The notes under the pieces: model-generated | What the model saw: the letters and a program-made list of their open reading frames with translations, nothing else | Database searches by the model: none | What the model was told of the DNA's origin: nothing | DNA from: Vibrio taketomensis | GTDB lineage: Bacteria > Pseudomonadota > Gammaproteobacteria > Enterobacterales > Vibrionaceae | Direction of reading: 5' to 3' | Assembly (NCBI RefSeq): GCF_009938165.1 | Contig: NZ_AP019649.1 | Coordinates: forward strand, 2,480,001 to 2,544,000 | DNA length: 64,000 nucleotides | Position numbers and translations under genes: made by a program | In this document: positions 23,358 to 32,353 of the stretch, piece by piece | Layout of the letters: every line of letters starts with the position of its first letter | How positions within the stretch are numbered: the stretch's first letter is position 1

Positions 23358-23828
23358 TCACTGGATAGGCTCTCCCAATACTCTTAATAATATGACTTGT
23401 TGCGAGGATTGTCGCTCAAGGCGGTGCGCAAAGTGTTTTGCCAACAAAATTCCACCAGCGGTAAATAATGCAGAGACCAAAATTACCAGCCCCTCACCAC
23501 CGCCAATCATTGGTGCTAACCATAAATGCGCCAAAACAGCTCCGAGGATTAATGCCAGTAACGGCGTGATATAAACCACCGCCGCTGACTGCAATAAACT
23601 CTTCTCAGCCATGCCAATTTCTACCACTTGACCGACTTTCACCGCTTGCTGCGTAAATAGATGCCAGTGCAGGACTTTGCGTCCAACGGCTTTTGATACA
23701 ATCCCTGTGCCGCAACTTTTTTGCGAGGAGCAGCTGGAGCAGCTAGTTTGCTGCTCACAACTTAATTCCACATCGTACCCTGATGATTTTCGCGTGACGT
23801 TAGAAACCGTCGCGAGTGCTGTCATCAT
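23358..23828 (-). CDS. rseC: Sigma-E regulator RseC (SoxR-reducing system protein family)
   Basis: 156 residues. A cysteine cluster near the N-terminus (CEQQTSCSSCSSQKSCG, about 24-40) is followed by two membrane helices (about 80-96 and 107-126) and a basic tail. It is the fourth gene of the rpoE-rseABC operon and starts four bases after the rseB stop. RseC family members (RsxC/RseC) act in envelope stress and in reducing SoxR; the role here is inferred from family and position. Two adjacent ATGs (23828, 23825) could both serve as start. Confidence 0.9.
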   Translation of the reverse strand: MMTALATVSNVTRKSSGYDVELSCEQQTSCSSCSSQKSCGTGIVSKAVGRKVLHWHLFTQQAVKVGQVVEIGMAEKSLLQSAAVVYITPLLALILGAVLAHLWLAPMIGGGEGLVILVSALFTAGGILLAKHFAHRLERQSSQQVILLRVLGEPIQ

Positions 23829-23832
23829 AGAA

Positions 23833-24792
23833 TTATTTCTCTTGCGTTGGATTCACTTTGACTGATTGAGCGATACGTTGCGCAGTTGCTGGCGGAATGT
23901 CACCAACAACCGAAATCTCAACGTCTCCGCGTACAGACGTATGCAACGTGCGGCGACCTTGACGCACGATCTGCCCTTTCAGTGAATGGCTGTCACGTGG
24001 CGATACATAAATAGAGAAGTTAAACAGCCCGTCAGTATACATTTGACTCTCAACCATGCGGTCAGTTACAGCCATACGATAACGGTTTAGCTCTGTCGCT
24101 TCAAAGCCACTCGGAATCCAGCCTGCACTCCAAAACGACTGTTTGACTTCACCTTTTGGCAATGAGATCACCGGAGGCAATTTCACCCCTTTTAGGCCAC
24201 TCAAAATCTCCGCAATATGGTCATTCACACTGTATGAGATAGCGCGGTATTGCTCGAGAACTTCACCATCACGATCAATAAGATCGGCACGCAATGGTAA
24301 TTTGCTCTTTTCATCAACCCAAAGCACATAGCTGTAACGTAAGCCATCTTTTGGCACGATGCGCAGCACCTGGCATGCAGCTCCTGCTTCTCGCGCTCTA
24401 CCTACTTGAATAAAGTCATAGTTATCATTTAGGTGAGAGATATCGCTGTTCAGCATCGGGAACGTTGGCGCGACCATATCCGCCGACTCGATCGTAAATG
24501 GGTCAACACCCGGCTCAATGTAGCTCACTTCGTCGCCACGACGAATTACTTCTCGAATAGGTCCACTAAGATAAACCAGATGAGCAAAATGCTCTTGTCC
24601 GTCACGAGCATGACGATAAAGCAATGGTTCAATACTGTTTTTCTTAATCAGGATATAAGAGATCTCGAAATTAAGTTGCTGACTAGCCTCGTTCATTTGA
24701 TGCAACAAGGCCTCTGCTGGTTTTTCTTCAGCAAAGGCCATCGGAGACGTCAAACTGAACAGTGTCAGCGCACTGATCAGAAATTTTTTCAT
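23833..24792 (-). CDS. rseB: Periplasmic sigma-E regulator RseB
   Basis: 319 residues with a signal peptide (MKKFLISALTLFSL, cut after AFA near residue 21). The large N-terminal LolA-like domain and the C-terminal domain of the MucB/RseB family follow. RseB binds the periplasmic part of RseA and shields it from DegS until lipopolysaccharide or porin signals arrive. The start overlaps the rseA stop by four bases (ATGA), so the genes are translationally coupled. Confidence 0.95.
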   Translation of the reverse strand: MKKFLISALTLFSLTSPMAFAEEKPAEALLHQMNEASQQLNFEISYILIKKNSIEPLLYRHARDGQEHFAHLVYLSGPIREVIRRGDEVSYIEPGVDPFTIESADMVAPTFPMLNSDISHLNDNYDFIQVGRAREAGAACQVLRIVPKDGLRYSYVLWVDEKSKLPLRADLIDRDGEVLEQYRAISYSVNDHIAEILSGLKGVKLPPVISLPKGEVKQSFWSAGWIPSGFEATELNRYRMAVTDRMVESQMYTDGLFNFSIYVSPRDSHSLKGQIVRQGRRTLHTSVRGDVEISVVGDIPPATAQRIAQSVKVNPTQEK

Positions 24793-25406
24793 TCAACTAC
24801 CGTATCTAGATCGTTGTCTGCTTCACCAACCGATCCACTATGAAGTCTAAGTTGCAGCTCGTAATCTTGCAGTAATGCGTTAATACGACGGCGTTGTTCT
24901 TGCACATTCAGTGAGTTTTTAGACGAATTCGCTTCATCACGAGTAAGACTCACAGGTTCCGCACTTCCAGAAAATGGAATGGTTTGAAGTACTGGAATTT
25001 GATCCGCTTCAGCTGTTGGGTTTTCACCATATTGTTGAACACCAAGTACAACAGCCAGTGAGACACAAGCGGCAATCCCCACCTGACCCAACTGGGTAAG
25101 CCAGTTAGGTAACGTCCAAGCTGCTGATTTCGGTGTCGGCTGAGCTTCAAGACGCGCAGTCTCAATACTCGTGACTTTATCTGCAGTATAGACACTATGA
25201 GCTGGTTCATTTTCTAACGCTAAAGCTACGCTTTCAGCAATATTCCACTCAGGCTTTGCTGGTGCATCACCACGAAGAACATCACCAATTAAATGATAGT
25301 TCTTCCAGGCTTCTAAGCCTTGTTGATCGTTTTCAAGCTCCGCAATTAAAGCTTTATCGATCAATTCTCCATCCATGAGTGCTGAAAGTTTCTCTTTGTC
25401 AGCCAT
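24789..25406 (-). CDS. rseA: Anti-sigma-E factor RseA
   Basis: 205 residues from the ATG at 25406 (MADKEKLSALMDGE). A second ATG four codons upstream at 25418 is possible. The cytoplasmic anti-sigma domain is about 1-90, one membrane helix lies near 115-130 (GIAACVSLAVVLGVQ, the region cut by RseP), and the periplasmic tail carries the RseB-binding part with QEQRRRINALLQDYELQ. It holds RpoE inactive at the membrane until stepwise proteolysis. It follows rpoE closely. Confidence 0.95.
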   Translation of the reverse strand: MADKEKLSALMDGELIDKALIAELENDQQGLEAWKNYHLIGDVLRGDAPAKPEWNIAESVALALENEPAHSVYTADKVTSIETARLEAQPTPKSAAWTLPNWLTQLGQVGIAACVSLAVVLGVQQYGENPTAEADQIPVLQTIPFSGSAEPVSLTRDEANSSKNSLNVQEQRRRINALLQDYELQLRLHSGSVGEADNDLDTVVE

Positions 25407-25429
25407 TATTTTCACCATAAATGTTGCGA

Positions 25430-26008
25430 CTAGCGTTGTAAAAGCGGTTGAATTTTCTTCTCTACCGCTTCACGTGCACGGAAAATACGCGAACGTACTG
25501 TTCCTACGGGGCAATCCATGACTGCAGCGATCTCTTCGTAACTCAAACCATCAAGTTCTCGCAGAGTCATTGCAGTTTTTAAATCATCAGGCAATGCATC
25601 TATCGCACTGAAAACTACCTGTTTCAATTCCTTGGACAACGTTAAGTTCTCAGGGTTCGATATTTCTTTTAATGCACTGCCATTTTCGTAATATTCAGCT
25701 TCTTCAGTGTCCACATCTTGCGTTGGAGGCCTGCGGCTTTGGGCCACTATGTGGTTCTTCGCAGTATTAACAGCGATACGATATAACCAAGTATAAAATG
25801 CGCTTTCGCCACGAAAACTAGGTATTGCTCGATAAGCTTTAATAAATGCTTCTTGCGCTACGTCAGGGACATCACCAGGATTGCTCACATAGCGGGAAAT
25901 AAGGTTGCACACTTTGTTTTGATATCTCAAAACGAGTAAATTAAATGCTTGCTTATCTCCACTCTGAACTCGCTCAATTAATACTTGATCGGTCAGCGGC
26001 TCGTTCAT
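25430..26008 (-). CDS. rpoE: RNA polymerase sigma-E factor
   Basis: 192 residues, typical of an extracytoplasmic-function sigma factor. Region 2 (about 20-95, with DVAQEAFIKAYRAIPSFRGES) and region 4 (about 130-185, with LDGLSYEEIAAVMDCPVGTVRSRIFRARE) are both complete. It directs the response to misfolded outer-membrane proteins. It heads rpoE-rseA-rseB-rseC and is divergent from nadB. A sigma-E type promoter is visible upstream, suggesting autoregulation. Confidence 0.98.
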   Translation of the reverse strand: MNEPLTDQVLIERVQSGDKQAFNLLVLRYQNKVCNLISRYVSNPGDVPDVAQEAFIKAYRAIPSFRGESAFYTWLYRIAVNTAKNHIVAQSRRPPTQDVDTEEAEYYENGSALKEISNPENLTLSKELKQVVFSAIDALPDDLKTAMTLRELDGLSYEEIAAVMDCPVGTVRSRIFRAREAVEKKIQPLLQR

Positions 26009-26320
26009 TCGAGCGTTTACTCCTATCGTTCTATCTCATAACCACAGGTGGTGAGAATTAATTGTGCAAAATGTAGTATTGACACCACTGCTTACTTGAG
26101 CACTATTGTGACCTCGTAAAGAAATGAAAGTTCAAAATAAATTCATTTATTCTTAGCTAGTGATAAGTCAACGACCTTAGTTGCTAGATTGTGAGGACGA
26201 AATGAGCGAAAAGCAACGACAATAAAGCACAATTACGGTGCAGGGAGTGTTAATATTGTTGTTAACAAAAGTTTATAGCGTGAACGCACGCTTTGATTAT
26301 TTAGGACAATAAAGAATTTT
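26009..26320. other. Divergent rpoE/nadB intergenic region
   Basis: 312 bases, AT-rich, with no open frame of note. It holds the rpoE promoter described separately and must hold the nadB promoter, which I could not place. The nadB ribosome binding site is weak (TAGGACAATAAAG before the ATG). Confidence 0.6.
26106..26134 (-). promoter_or_regulatory. Putative sigma-E promoter of rpoE
   Basis: On the minus strand TGAACTT (26134-26128) and TCACAA (26111-26106) are separated by 16 bases, close to the sigma-E pattern GGAACTT and TCAAA. The leader to the rpoE ATG would be about 90 bases. Confidence 0.5.
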
Positions 26321-27934
26321 ATGAACGCAAACCGTGAACATCAATGTGATGTACTTGTGATTGGCAGCGGAGCTGCTGGTCTGTCATTAGCGTTGCGTGT
26401 TGCCGAGCACGGCAAAGTCATTGTGTTAAGTAAAGGACCACGCAGTGAAGGGGCAACATTCTACGCTCAAGGCGGCATTGCCGCTGTATTTGATGAGTCT
26501 GATAGCATCGACTCACATGTTGAGGATACGCTTATTGCTGGCGGTGGAATCTGTGAAGAAGACACCGTTAAATTCATCGCTGAGAACGCGAAAGAATGTG
26601 TGCAATGGCTAATTGATGGTGGTGTGCCTTTTGACCGTGAAGACAATGACAGCGATGAAGCACCGCGTTACCACTTAACGCGTGAAGGTGGTCATAGCCA
26701 TCGCCGCATTTTGCATGCTGCAGATGCCACTGGCATGGCGATGCAAACTTCATTGCAAGATAACGTTCATAATCACCCAAATATCACCGTTCTTGAACGC
26801 CATAACGCACTTGATTTGATCACCGAAGAGAAAATCGGTGGTGACAATAAAAAAGTGGTAGGTGCCTACATCTGGAACCGTAACGAAGAACATGTAGAAA
26901 CCGTTCGCAGTAAATTCGTTGTATTGGCAACAGGTGGCGCATCAAAAGTATACCAGTACACGTCAAACCCTGACGTGTCGTCTGGTGATGGCATTGCGAT
27001 TGCTTGGCGTGCAGGTTGTCGCGTCGCGAACTTAGAGTTCAACCAATTCCACCCAACTTGCTTGTTCCACCCAGAAGCACGTAACTTCCTACTTACAGAA
27101 GCATTACGTGGCGAAGGTGCTTACCTACGCCGTCCTGATGGCTCACGCTTTATGCCCGACTTTGATGAGCGTGCAGAACTTGCACCGCGTGATGTCGTAG
27201 CACGTGCCATCGACTTTGAAATGAAACGTCTTGGCGCAGACTGCATGTATGTTGACATCAGCCATAAGCCAGCCGATTTTGTCCAAAAGCATTTCCCAAC
27301 TATCTACACTCGACTGATGGATCTTGGCATCGATATGACCAAAGAACCTATTCCAGTGGTACCTGCTGCACACTACACCTGCGGCGGTGTCATGGTAGAC
27401 CAAGATGGTCGTACCGATTTAGATAATCTGTATGCGATTGGTGAAGTGAGCTATACCGGTTTGCATGGTGCTAACCGAATGGCATCAAACTCACTACTTG
27501 AATGTGTGGTTTATGCATGGTCAGCATCGAAACATATTTTGGCTAACATCGACAACGTCGCTATGCCTGCATCACTACCACATTGGGATGAGAGCCAAGT
27601 AAGTAATAGTGACGAGGAAGTGGTGATTCAACATAACTGGCATGAACTGCGCCTATTTATGTGGGATTACATGGGCATTGTTCGTACTGACAAACGTTTA
27701 GAGCGTGCACTACGCCGTATTCAACTGCTGCAACAAGAAACGCACGAGTACTACAGCAACTTCCATGTTTCTAATAACCTACTTGAACTGCGTAACCTGC
27801 TACAAGTCGCTGAGTTGATGGTGCGCTGTGCGATGGAACGTAAAGAAAGTCGTGGCTTGCATTACACTCTCGATTACCCAGATCAGCTGGAAAATAGTGG
27901 TCCAACTATTTTGGTTCCAGAGAAACTCAAGTAA
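26321..27934 (+). CDS. nadB: L-aspartate oxidase
   Basis: 537 residues (E. coli 540). The FAD-binding fold starts [13 protein letters not shown] (about 10-22). The flavoprotein family active-site region [12 protein letters not shown] is near 126, and the [13 protein letters not shown] loop is near 351. It oxidises L-aspartate to iminoaspartate, the first step of NAD synthesis with NadA. It is divergent from rpoE and ends in a bidirectional terminator shared with ygfX, the same neighbourhood as in other gammaproteobacteria. Confidence 0.97.
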   Translation: MNANREHQCDVLVIGSGAAGLSLALRVAEHGKVIVLSKGPRSEGATFYAQGGIAAVFDESDSIDSHVEDTLIAGGGICEEDTVKFIAENAKECVQWLIDGGVPFDREDNDSDEAPRYHLTREGGHSHRRILHAADATGMAMQTSLQDNVHNHPNITVLERHNALDLITEEKIGGDNKKVVGAYIWNRNEEHVETVRSKFVVLATGGASKVYQYTSNPDVSSGDGIAIAWRAGCRVANLEFNQFHPTCLFHPEARNFLLTEALRGEGAYLRRPDGSRFMPDFDERAELAPRDVVARAIDFEMKRLGADCMYVDISHKPADFVQKHFPTIYTRLMDLGIDMTKEPIPVVPAAHYTCGGVMVDQDGRTDLDNLYAIGEVSYTGLHGANRMASNSLLECVVYAWSASKHILANIDNVAMPASLPHWDESQVSNSDEEVVIQHNWHELRLFMWDYMGIVRTDKRLERALRRIQLLQQETHEYYSNFHVSNNLLELRNLLQVAELMVRCAMERKESRGLHYTLDYPDQLENSGPTILVPEKLK

Positions 27935-27943
27935 ACAAAACGC

Positions 27944-27970
27944 AAAAGGAGCCTTCATGGCTCCTTTTTT
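27944..27970. terminator. Bidirectional terminator between nadB and ygfX
   Basis: AAAAGGAGCC, loop TTCAT, GGCTCCTTTT. The ygfX stop codon (27955-27957) lies inside the hairpin. Confidence 0.85.
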
Positions 27971-28350
27971 AATAGCATCAATAATTGCCAGTAATGTTCT
28001 TCATCCACACTATCACGCCAGATGAAATGCCAACCACGGTGAACACTTAATATAATCACAAGCTCAGAAAATACCAGCCATGCACGCCGGTAAGTGTAGC
28101 AACCAAGCTCTGTTTGCACTCGTCCATCAGGATAAACAGCAATATCGCCAACTAAGCTGGCGGCCAATAAACCATCGCGACGATAAGTAAAAACAAGTTG
28201 AATCAACAAGTAGGCAGTCACCACTAGTGGAATATCACTAATGATCAATAAACAACAGGCCAACACCAGAAGAATGGTATTGGCCTGAAAAGAATAACGA
28301 CTGGATGTGAGTCTACACTTAACGCACTTTACTGAGGTTATGGGCGACAA
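27955..28350 (-). CDS. ygfX: YgfX/CptA-like membrane protein
   Basis: Up to 131 residues. Two membrane helices (about 24-40 and 43-56) are followed by a soluble C-terminal part ending in LLKKEP. The gene follows sdhE directly, as ygfX (cptA) does in E. coli. There it was first described as a toxin inhibiting MreB/FtsZ, with sdhE as antitoxin; that role is disputed because sdhE is an FAD assembly factor. The start is unclear: the only visible candidate is a TTG at 28350, which would overlap sdhE by 32 bases, and no ATG or GTG occurs before the first helix. A missing base near the junction is possible. Confidence 0.7.
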   Translation of the reverse strand: MSPITSVKCVKCRLTSSRYSFQANTILLVLACCLLIISDIPLVVTAYLLIQLVFTYRRDGLLAASLVGDIAVYPDGRVQTELGCYTYRRAWLVFSELVIILSVHRGWHFIWRDSVDEEHYWQLLMLLKKEP

Positions 28351-28579
28351 TTTTATCTACCATCGAAGCATGGCTTAAATTTTCACTGCGACCGTGCCCC
28401 ATCACCCAAGTGAACAAATCCGGATCATCGGATTCCAATAGGGAAACAAAATCTCGTTGTTCAGTCTCGCTTAAAGCATCAAAGCACTCTTCGAAAAACG
28501 GCATGATAACCACGTCCAATTCCAACATACCACGACGACATGCCCATTTAATACGCGCTTTTTCTTCTGCGGTGTACAT
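28319..28579 (-). CDS. sdhE: FAD assembly factor SdhE
   Basis: 86 residues from the ATG at 28579 (MYTAEEKARIKWACRRGMLELD). An ATG two codons upstream is also possible, but the GAGGAA site fits the second better. The RGMLELD motif, needed for flavinylation of SdhA, is intact and the length fits the family (E. coli 88). It helps attach FAD covalently to succinate dehydrogenase and fumarate reductase. It is divergent from ygfZ. Confidence 0.93.
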   Translation of the reverse strand: MYTAEEKARIKWACRRGMLELDVVIMPFFEECFDALSETEQRDFVSLLESDDPDLFTWVMGHGRSENLSHASMVDKIVAHNLSKVR

Positions 28580-28817
28580 TCTCATTCCTCACCTGACATA
28601 TTGGTTAAACCTGAGTGTAACAAGCCTGCCTATTTGCCTCTACTATATCAATCACACTAGTGTCACAGTTTTGGTAGAATAACAAATATGGGCAACACCT
28701 TGTGATAGGTGTTACACGCACCCATGTAAAGAGATAATGAGTTCGACAAAATGCAATTTTGCACTCAAGGTGTTACAACTACATTTCGTATCAACGCAAA
28801 CATATCAAGGTACAACT

Positions 28818-29783
28818 ATGGATTGGCTTAACGACTTCACTCCCCTTTCGCATACTGCAAGCGAAGCGCTCCCTGAGCTAATGCTGACCCATTTACCATC
28901 TTGGGGATTGGTAACACTGGTAGGAAATGACGCAAAATCCTATCTGCAAGGTCAAGTCACTTGTGATGTGGTTCAACTCGATAAGTCACAATCAACTTTT
29001 GGTGCTCATTGTGATGCGAAAGGTAAAGTGTGGTCGGTATTCCGTGTGTTCCACCATCAAGGGGGTTACGCATTATTTGAGCCGCAATCTGCACTAGAAA
29101 AACAGCTGGCTGAAATCAAAAAATACGCGATTTTCTCAAAAGTAGAGATCAAGCAAAGTGAAGATATTCTCCTAGGCCTCATCGGAACCCAAGCACAATC
29201 CGTGATCGATCAGATGAGCGAAGAAACCGGTGATGTTCGTACAGTGACTGGCGGTACGGCGGTTAAGATTGATTCACAGCGTTGGCTGTTAGCGCTCGAT
29301 GCAGAAAATGCAGCTGAATTTGCGCAGCAAACAGGGGCATTAAAAGTCAACGAAGCGATTTGGCGTCGTTTTGACATTGAAGCAGCGCTACCGATTGTTG
29401 AACAAGCAGAGCAAGGGGAGCATATTCCTCAAGCACTCAACGTTCAGGCTCTAGATGGAATTAGCTTTAAGAAAGGTTGTTACACGGGTCAAGAGACCGT
29501 GGCCCGCGCTAAGTACCGTGGCATCAATAAGCGCGCAATGTACATTGTTAAAGGTTACACCGAACAAGAACCGGCACTACCAGCCAACCTTGAACGCGCT
29601 GTGGGTGATAACTGGCGCAGTGCAGGTCAATTGCTGGCGCACTATCGTTTTAGTGATGGTGAAACCATTGCATTGGCCGTATTACCAAATACTTTAGAAG
29701 CCGATACCCAGCTACGCTTAGCTGAGCAGCCAAGTGCTCTTTGGACCATGCAACCACTACCGTACACACTTGATGACGAATAG
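28818..29783 (+). CDS. ygfZ: tRNA-modifying / iron-sulfur repair protein YgfZ
   Basis: 321 residues from the ATG at 28818 ([10 protein letters not shown]), with AAGG seven bases upstream. The open frame extends further up but without similarity. It is a folate-binding GcvT-like protein and carries the family hallmark KGCYTGQE (about residues 219-226). It supports the activity of some iron-sulfur enzymes such as MiaB. It is divergent from sdhE, and the stop overlaps the next gene start by 11 bases. Confidence 0.94.
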   Translation: MDWLNDFTPLSHTASEALPELMLTHLPSWGLVTLVGNDAKSYLQGQVTCDVVQLDKSQSTFGAHCDAKGKVWSVFRVFHHQGGYALFEPQSALEKQLAEIKKYAIFSKVEIKQSEDILLGLIGTQAQSVIDQMSEETGDVRTVTGGTAVKIDSQRWLLALDAENAAEFAQQTGALKVNEAIWRRFDIEAALPIVEQAEQGEHIPQALNVQALDGISFKKGCYTGQETVARAKYRGINKRAMYIVKGYTEQEPALPANLERAVGDNWRSAGQLLAHYRFSDGETIALAVLPNTLEADTQLRLAEQPSALWTMQPLPYTLDDE

Positions 29784-30249
29784 TGCCTTGCAAACCAAAG
29801 TCACCGTCTATTTAGATGTGCAGCAGGTGCAATATCGCCTGTTGCCGCATGCAACACCTGCCGTAAGTGTTGCTGATGCTGCGCAGCAGCGTGGTATCCG
29901 CCAATCACAAATGGTCAAATCCATCCTACTACGCGATATGAGCGACCTATTTGTATTAGCTTGCGTACCGGGAGATAAATCAGTCGATCCTAAAAAAGTC
30001 CGATCACTGCTTAACAGTCGCCGCATGACCTGTGCCGATGCATCAACCATCGTCGAACTGACTGGCTATCAAGTTGGCACCGTCACCCCATTACTACTTC
30101 CTCAACCCATGCCCATCATTTTTGATTCTCGATTGCTTCAAGAGCCGGAAGTGACCATCAGCAGCGGAAGTCATTTGGCTGGCGTCGCGCTTAATTGCCA
30201 AGATCTTATTAAGCTCTGCAAACCAACCCTCGCTGATATATGTCGATAA
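29773..30249 (+). CDS. YbaK/EbsC-family aminoacyl-tRNA deacylase
   Basis: 158 residues from the ATG at 29773, which lies inside the last codons of ygfZ in another frame, so the two are coupled. It belongs to the YbaK/ProX fold, with the conserved substrate-loop region [23 protein letters not shown] pattern near 60-80 and the [10 protein letters not shown] segment near 138. Proteins of this fold hydrolyse mischarged tRNAs such as Cys-tRNA(Pro) or Ala-tRNA(Pro). Which substrate this one uses cannot be told from the sequence. Confidence 0.8.
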   Translation: MTNSALQTKVTVYLDVQQVQYRLLPHATPAVSVADAAQQRGIRQSQMVKSILLRDMSDLFVLACVPGDKSVDPKKVRSLLNSRRMTCADASTIVELTGYQVGTVTPLLLPQPMPIIFDSRLLQEPEVTISSGSHLAGVALNCQDLIKLCKPTLADICR

Positions 30250-30394
30250 TGATCACCATTCAACTTTAATCACAACACTGCATTACATAGTTTAGCGACA
30301 CAGATCAAAGTTAATGGTAAGAGCTGTGATTCTTTTTTATTCACAATATCAGCATAAGTAGTCATTGGTGTTTTTTTATTCTATTCTAAACCAA

Positions 30395-30556
30395 CTGTTA
30401 ACACGCCCTGCGTTTTTTGGGGTTCACTCCGCTAAATAGCGGCTTCCCCCCTTCACCAATGTTGTGTTGTCAGTACTAAGTGAATACCTGATTTAAAGGG
30501 TTATCCACTTTTGTGTAATGCATCTAGACTATTCGCCCGCCTGTATGGGCTTTTTT
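30395..30556 (+). ncRNA. Candidate small RNA (unnamed)
   Basis: A nested hairpin (GGGG, CCGCT, loop AAAT, AGCGG, CCCC at 30419-30449) is followed about 90 bases later by GCCC...GGGC and T6 at 30535-30556. Structure plus terminator in a 586-base gap suggests a small transcript. I do not recognise it, the stem of the terminator is short, and no clear promoter is seen, so this is a weak call. Confidence 0.2.
30419..30449 (+). other. Strong nested hairpin in the ybaK-like/small-gene gap
   Basis: Outer GGGG/CCCC and inner CCGCT/AGCGG pairs with an AAAT loop. Not followed by a T-run. Part of the candidate small RNA. Confidence 0.45.
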
Positions 30557-30835
30557 ATCAAAAATTTACATTTATCTGTCTCGGCATCCCTTTTCATCGG
30601 CTATTCTTAATTTTGTCATATGAGCTTGTTTTAATAACCTGCAGTTCGAACAAAATGACAAAGCAATAATGAGCAGAGAATCACGAAAATATTAGGAAAT
30701 GCCTGCATATTTGCTTACGGCAACACAATTATCCACATTGTTACAATTTGCCGTATTTTCCCCTATAAGAATCACATTTTTTCCAGAGGGAAATTCGTAT
30801 AATTACTAAGCTTGCTAAACATGAAGGATAATTTT

Positions 30836-31042
30836 ATGAGACTGTTTAAGCGCTATACACCAAGTATGATTGCTAAACACGTAAGTCGACTATTTAAGGG
30901 ACGAATCTATATTTACGGCATCGGTAAGTTTGAATTTGATAATGGAAAACTTATCCTTCCGGAAAGAGCAGAGCGAAGACACTTTCAAGCAGTAAAAGAA
31001 GTGAATCAAGAGATCATGAAGTTACGTTGCGCTTATGCTTGA
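30836..31042 (+). CDS. Small conserved basic protein of unknown function
   Basis: 68 residues from the ATG at 30836, with AAGGA at 30824-30828 seven bases upstream; an ATG at 30821 lacks such a site. The protein is rich in Lys and Arg (MRLFKRYTPS, HVSRLFKGR, LPERAERRHFQ), has no membrane helix, and its middle reads like a short beta segment (IYIYGIGKFEFDNGKL). It is monocistronic, with its own upstream region and a strong terminator. I do not recognise a named family. A small regulator or nucleic-acid-binding protein is only a guess from the charge. Confidence 0.75.
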   Translation: MRLFKRYTPSMIAKHVSRLFKGRIYIYGIGKFEFDNGKLILPERAERRHFQAVKEVNQEIMKLRCAYA

Positions 31043-31057
31043 TGTGCAGAAATATTC

Positions 31058-31088
31058 AAAAAAAGGTTGGCGAAAGCCAACCTTTTTA
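31058..31088. terminator. Bidirectional terminator between the small gene and ubiI
   Basis: A7 then GGTTGGC, GAAA tetraloop, GCCAACC, T5. Confidence 0.9.
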
Positions 31089-31109
31089 CATTACACATCA
31101 CAAGATATG

Positions 31110-32333
31110 CTAAATCGAAGAAATCGAGCTTTTCGCTAGATTAGGTAAATCACCTTTCAAGCCCAAAGCACGTTTCATGATCTCATCTTTAGCGCCGGGA
31201 AGTTGACCAGCAAGCTTCATACCGATACCACGAATCAATTTTTTCGCAGGGTTATCGCCTTCAAACAAATCTTTAAAGCCTTGCATAGCCGCAATCATTT
31301 TCGCCGCCTCTGCTTTACGCCAGCGCTCGTAGCCCCGTAAGTTACGTTTACTACCAATATCTTGCCCTTGTTGCCATAACGTCAGAATCTCCTGCGCGAG
31401 ACTCGCAGCATCTAACAAGCCAAGGTTAACCCCTTGCCCTGCCAAAGGATGAATGGTATGCGCAGCATCACCGACTAAAGCAACACGCTCAGTGACAAAA
31501 TCTCGTGCGTAACGCATCTTCAGAGGGAATGCAAAACGCTCCCCGACAACCTCACACATACCAAGACGAGCGTCAAATTCTGCGGTTAGTGCCTTATTGA
31601 AGTCATCTTTGTCCATCGCCACTAAACGCTCTGCACGGCTAGGCTCGGTAGACCAAACGATTGAGCTCATTTGGCTATTACCCATAGGTAGGAAAGCCAA
31701 TGGCCCTTGCGGGGTAAATATTTGACGAGCAACTTGCTCGTGTGGCTCTTGTGTCCATACATTGGCAACGATTGCGCTATGACCATAATCCCAATGTGTT
31801 AAAGGAATATCTTGTTGGCGACGCACCCATGAGTTAGCACCATCAGCACCAATCACCAATTTGGCAGTAAGCGACTGACCATTCGCTAAGGTCAGCCATG
31901 CTTCACTTTCACCAATGGCTAATGTTTGGCACTGCGCGGGCATTAACATCGTCACGTTGCTCTGCTTTTGCACTTGCTCCAATAATGCCAACTGAATGAC
32001 ACGGTTTTCAACAATATGACCAAGGTTGGGTTGCGCCAGTTTTTGTGCATCAAATTCGATACGCGCAAAACTATCTTGCTCCCACACTTCCATTGCCATA
32101 TATGGGGCAGCACGACGGTCGATAATACCTTGCCAAGCACCAAGATTACGCAGAATGGTTTCACTAGATCGGCTCAACGCTGACACTCGAACATCTGGCA
32201 AGTCATTTAAATCTTGTTCTGGTTCACGACTTTCAATAACCGCAATTCTCAGCTCTGAATCCTTTAAAGCTGCGGCCAGAGCCAGGCCAACCATACCACC
32301 GCCAACTATTGCAATATCTACACTTTGCATCAT
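31110..32333 (-). CDS. ubiI: FAD-dependent 2-polyprenylphenol 6-hydroxylase UbiI
   Basis: 407 residues. The N-terminal FAD motif IVGGGMVGLALAAAL (about 9-23) and the second FAD motif GDAAHTIHPLAGQGVNLG (about 294-311) mark the UbiH/UbiI/UbiF hydroxylase family. It catalyses C5 hydroxylation in ubiquinone synthesis; the older name is visC. It follows ubiH on the same strand by 20 bases. UbiI rather than UbiH is chosen from the order ygfB-ubiH-ubiI and from the GD (not GN) at the second FAD motif. Confidence 0.88.
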   Translation of the reverse strand: MMQSVDIAIVGGGMVGLALAAALKDSELRIAVIESREPEQDLNDLPDVRVSALSRSSETILRNLGAWQGIIDRRAAPYMAMEVWEQDSFARIEFDAQKLAQPNLGHIVENRVIQLALLEQVQKQSNVTMLMPAQCQTLAIGESEAWLTLANGQSLTAKLVIGADGANSWVRRQQDIPLTHWDYGHSAIVANVWTQEPHEQVARQIFTPQGPLAFLPMGNSQMSSIVWSTEPSRAERLVAMDKDDFNKALTAEFDARLGMCEVVGERFAFPLKMRYARDFVTERVALVGDAAHTIHPLAGQGVNLGLLDAASLAQEILTLWQQGQDIGSKRNLRGYERWRKAEAAKMIAAMQGFKDLFEGDNPAKKLIRGIGMKLAGQLPGAKDEIMKRALGLKGDLPNLAKSSISSI

Positions 32334-32353
32334 ATTTTTCTAATCCTTTGGCA

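Larger units (their letters stand above)
30250..30835. other. Intergenic region with candidate small RNA and two DnaA-box-like 9-mers
   Basis: 586 bases with no credible coding frame until the small gene at 30836. It contains a strong hairpin (30419-30449), a terminator-like element (30535-30556), TTATCCACT at 30501-30509 and a perfect DnaA box TTATCCACA at 30729-30737. A TATAAG at about 30764 is a possible -10 element for the small gene. Confidence 0.5.

Noticed and set aside
30501..30737. Replication origin or DnaA-titration locus
   Set aside because: Only one perfect DnaA box and one near match, 228 bases apart, without GATC clustering or an AT-rich unwinding element.
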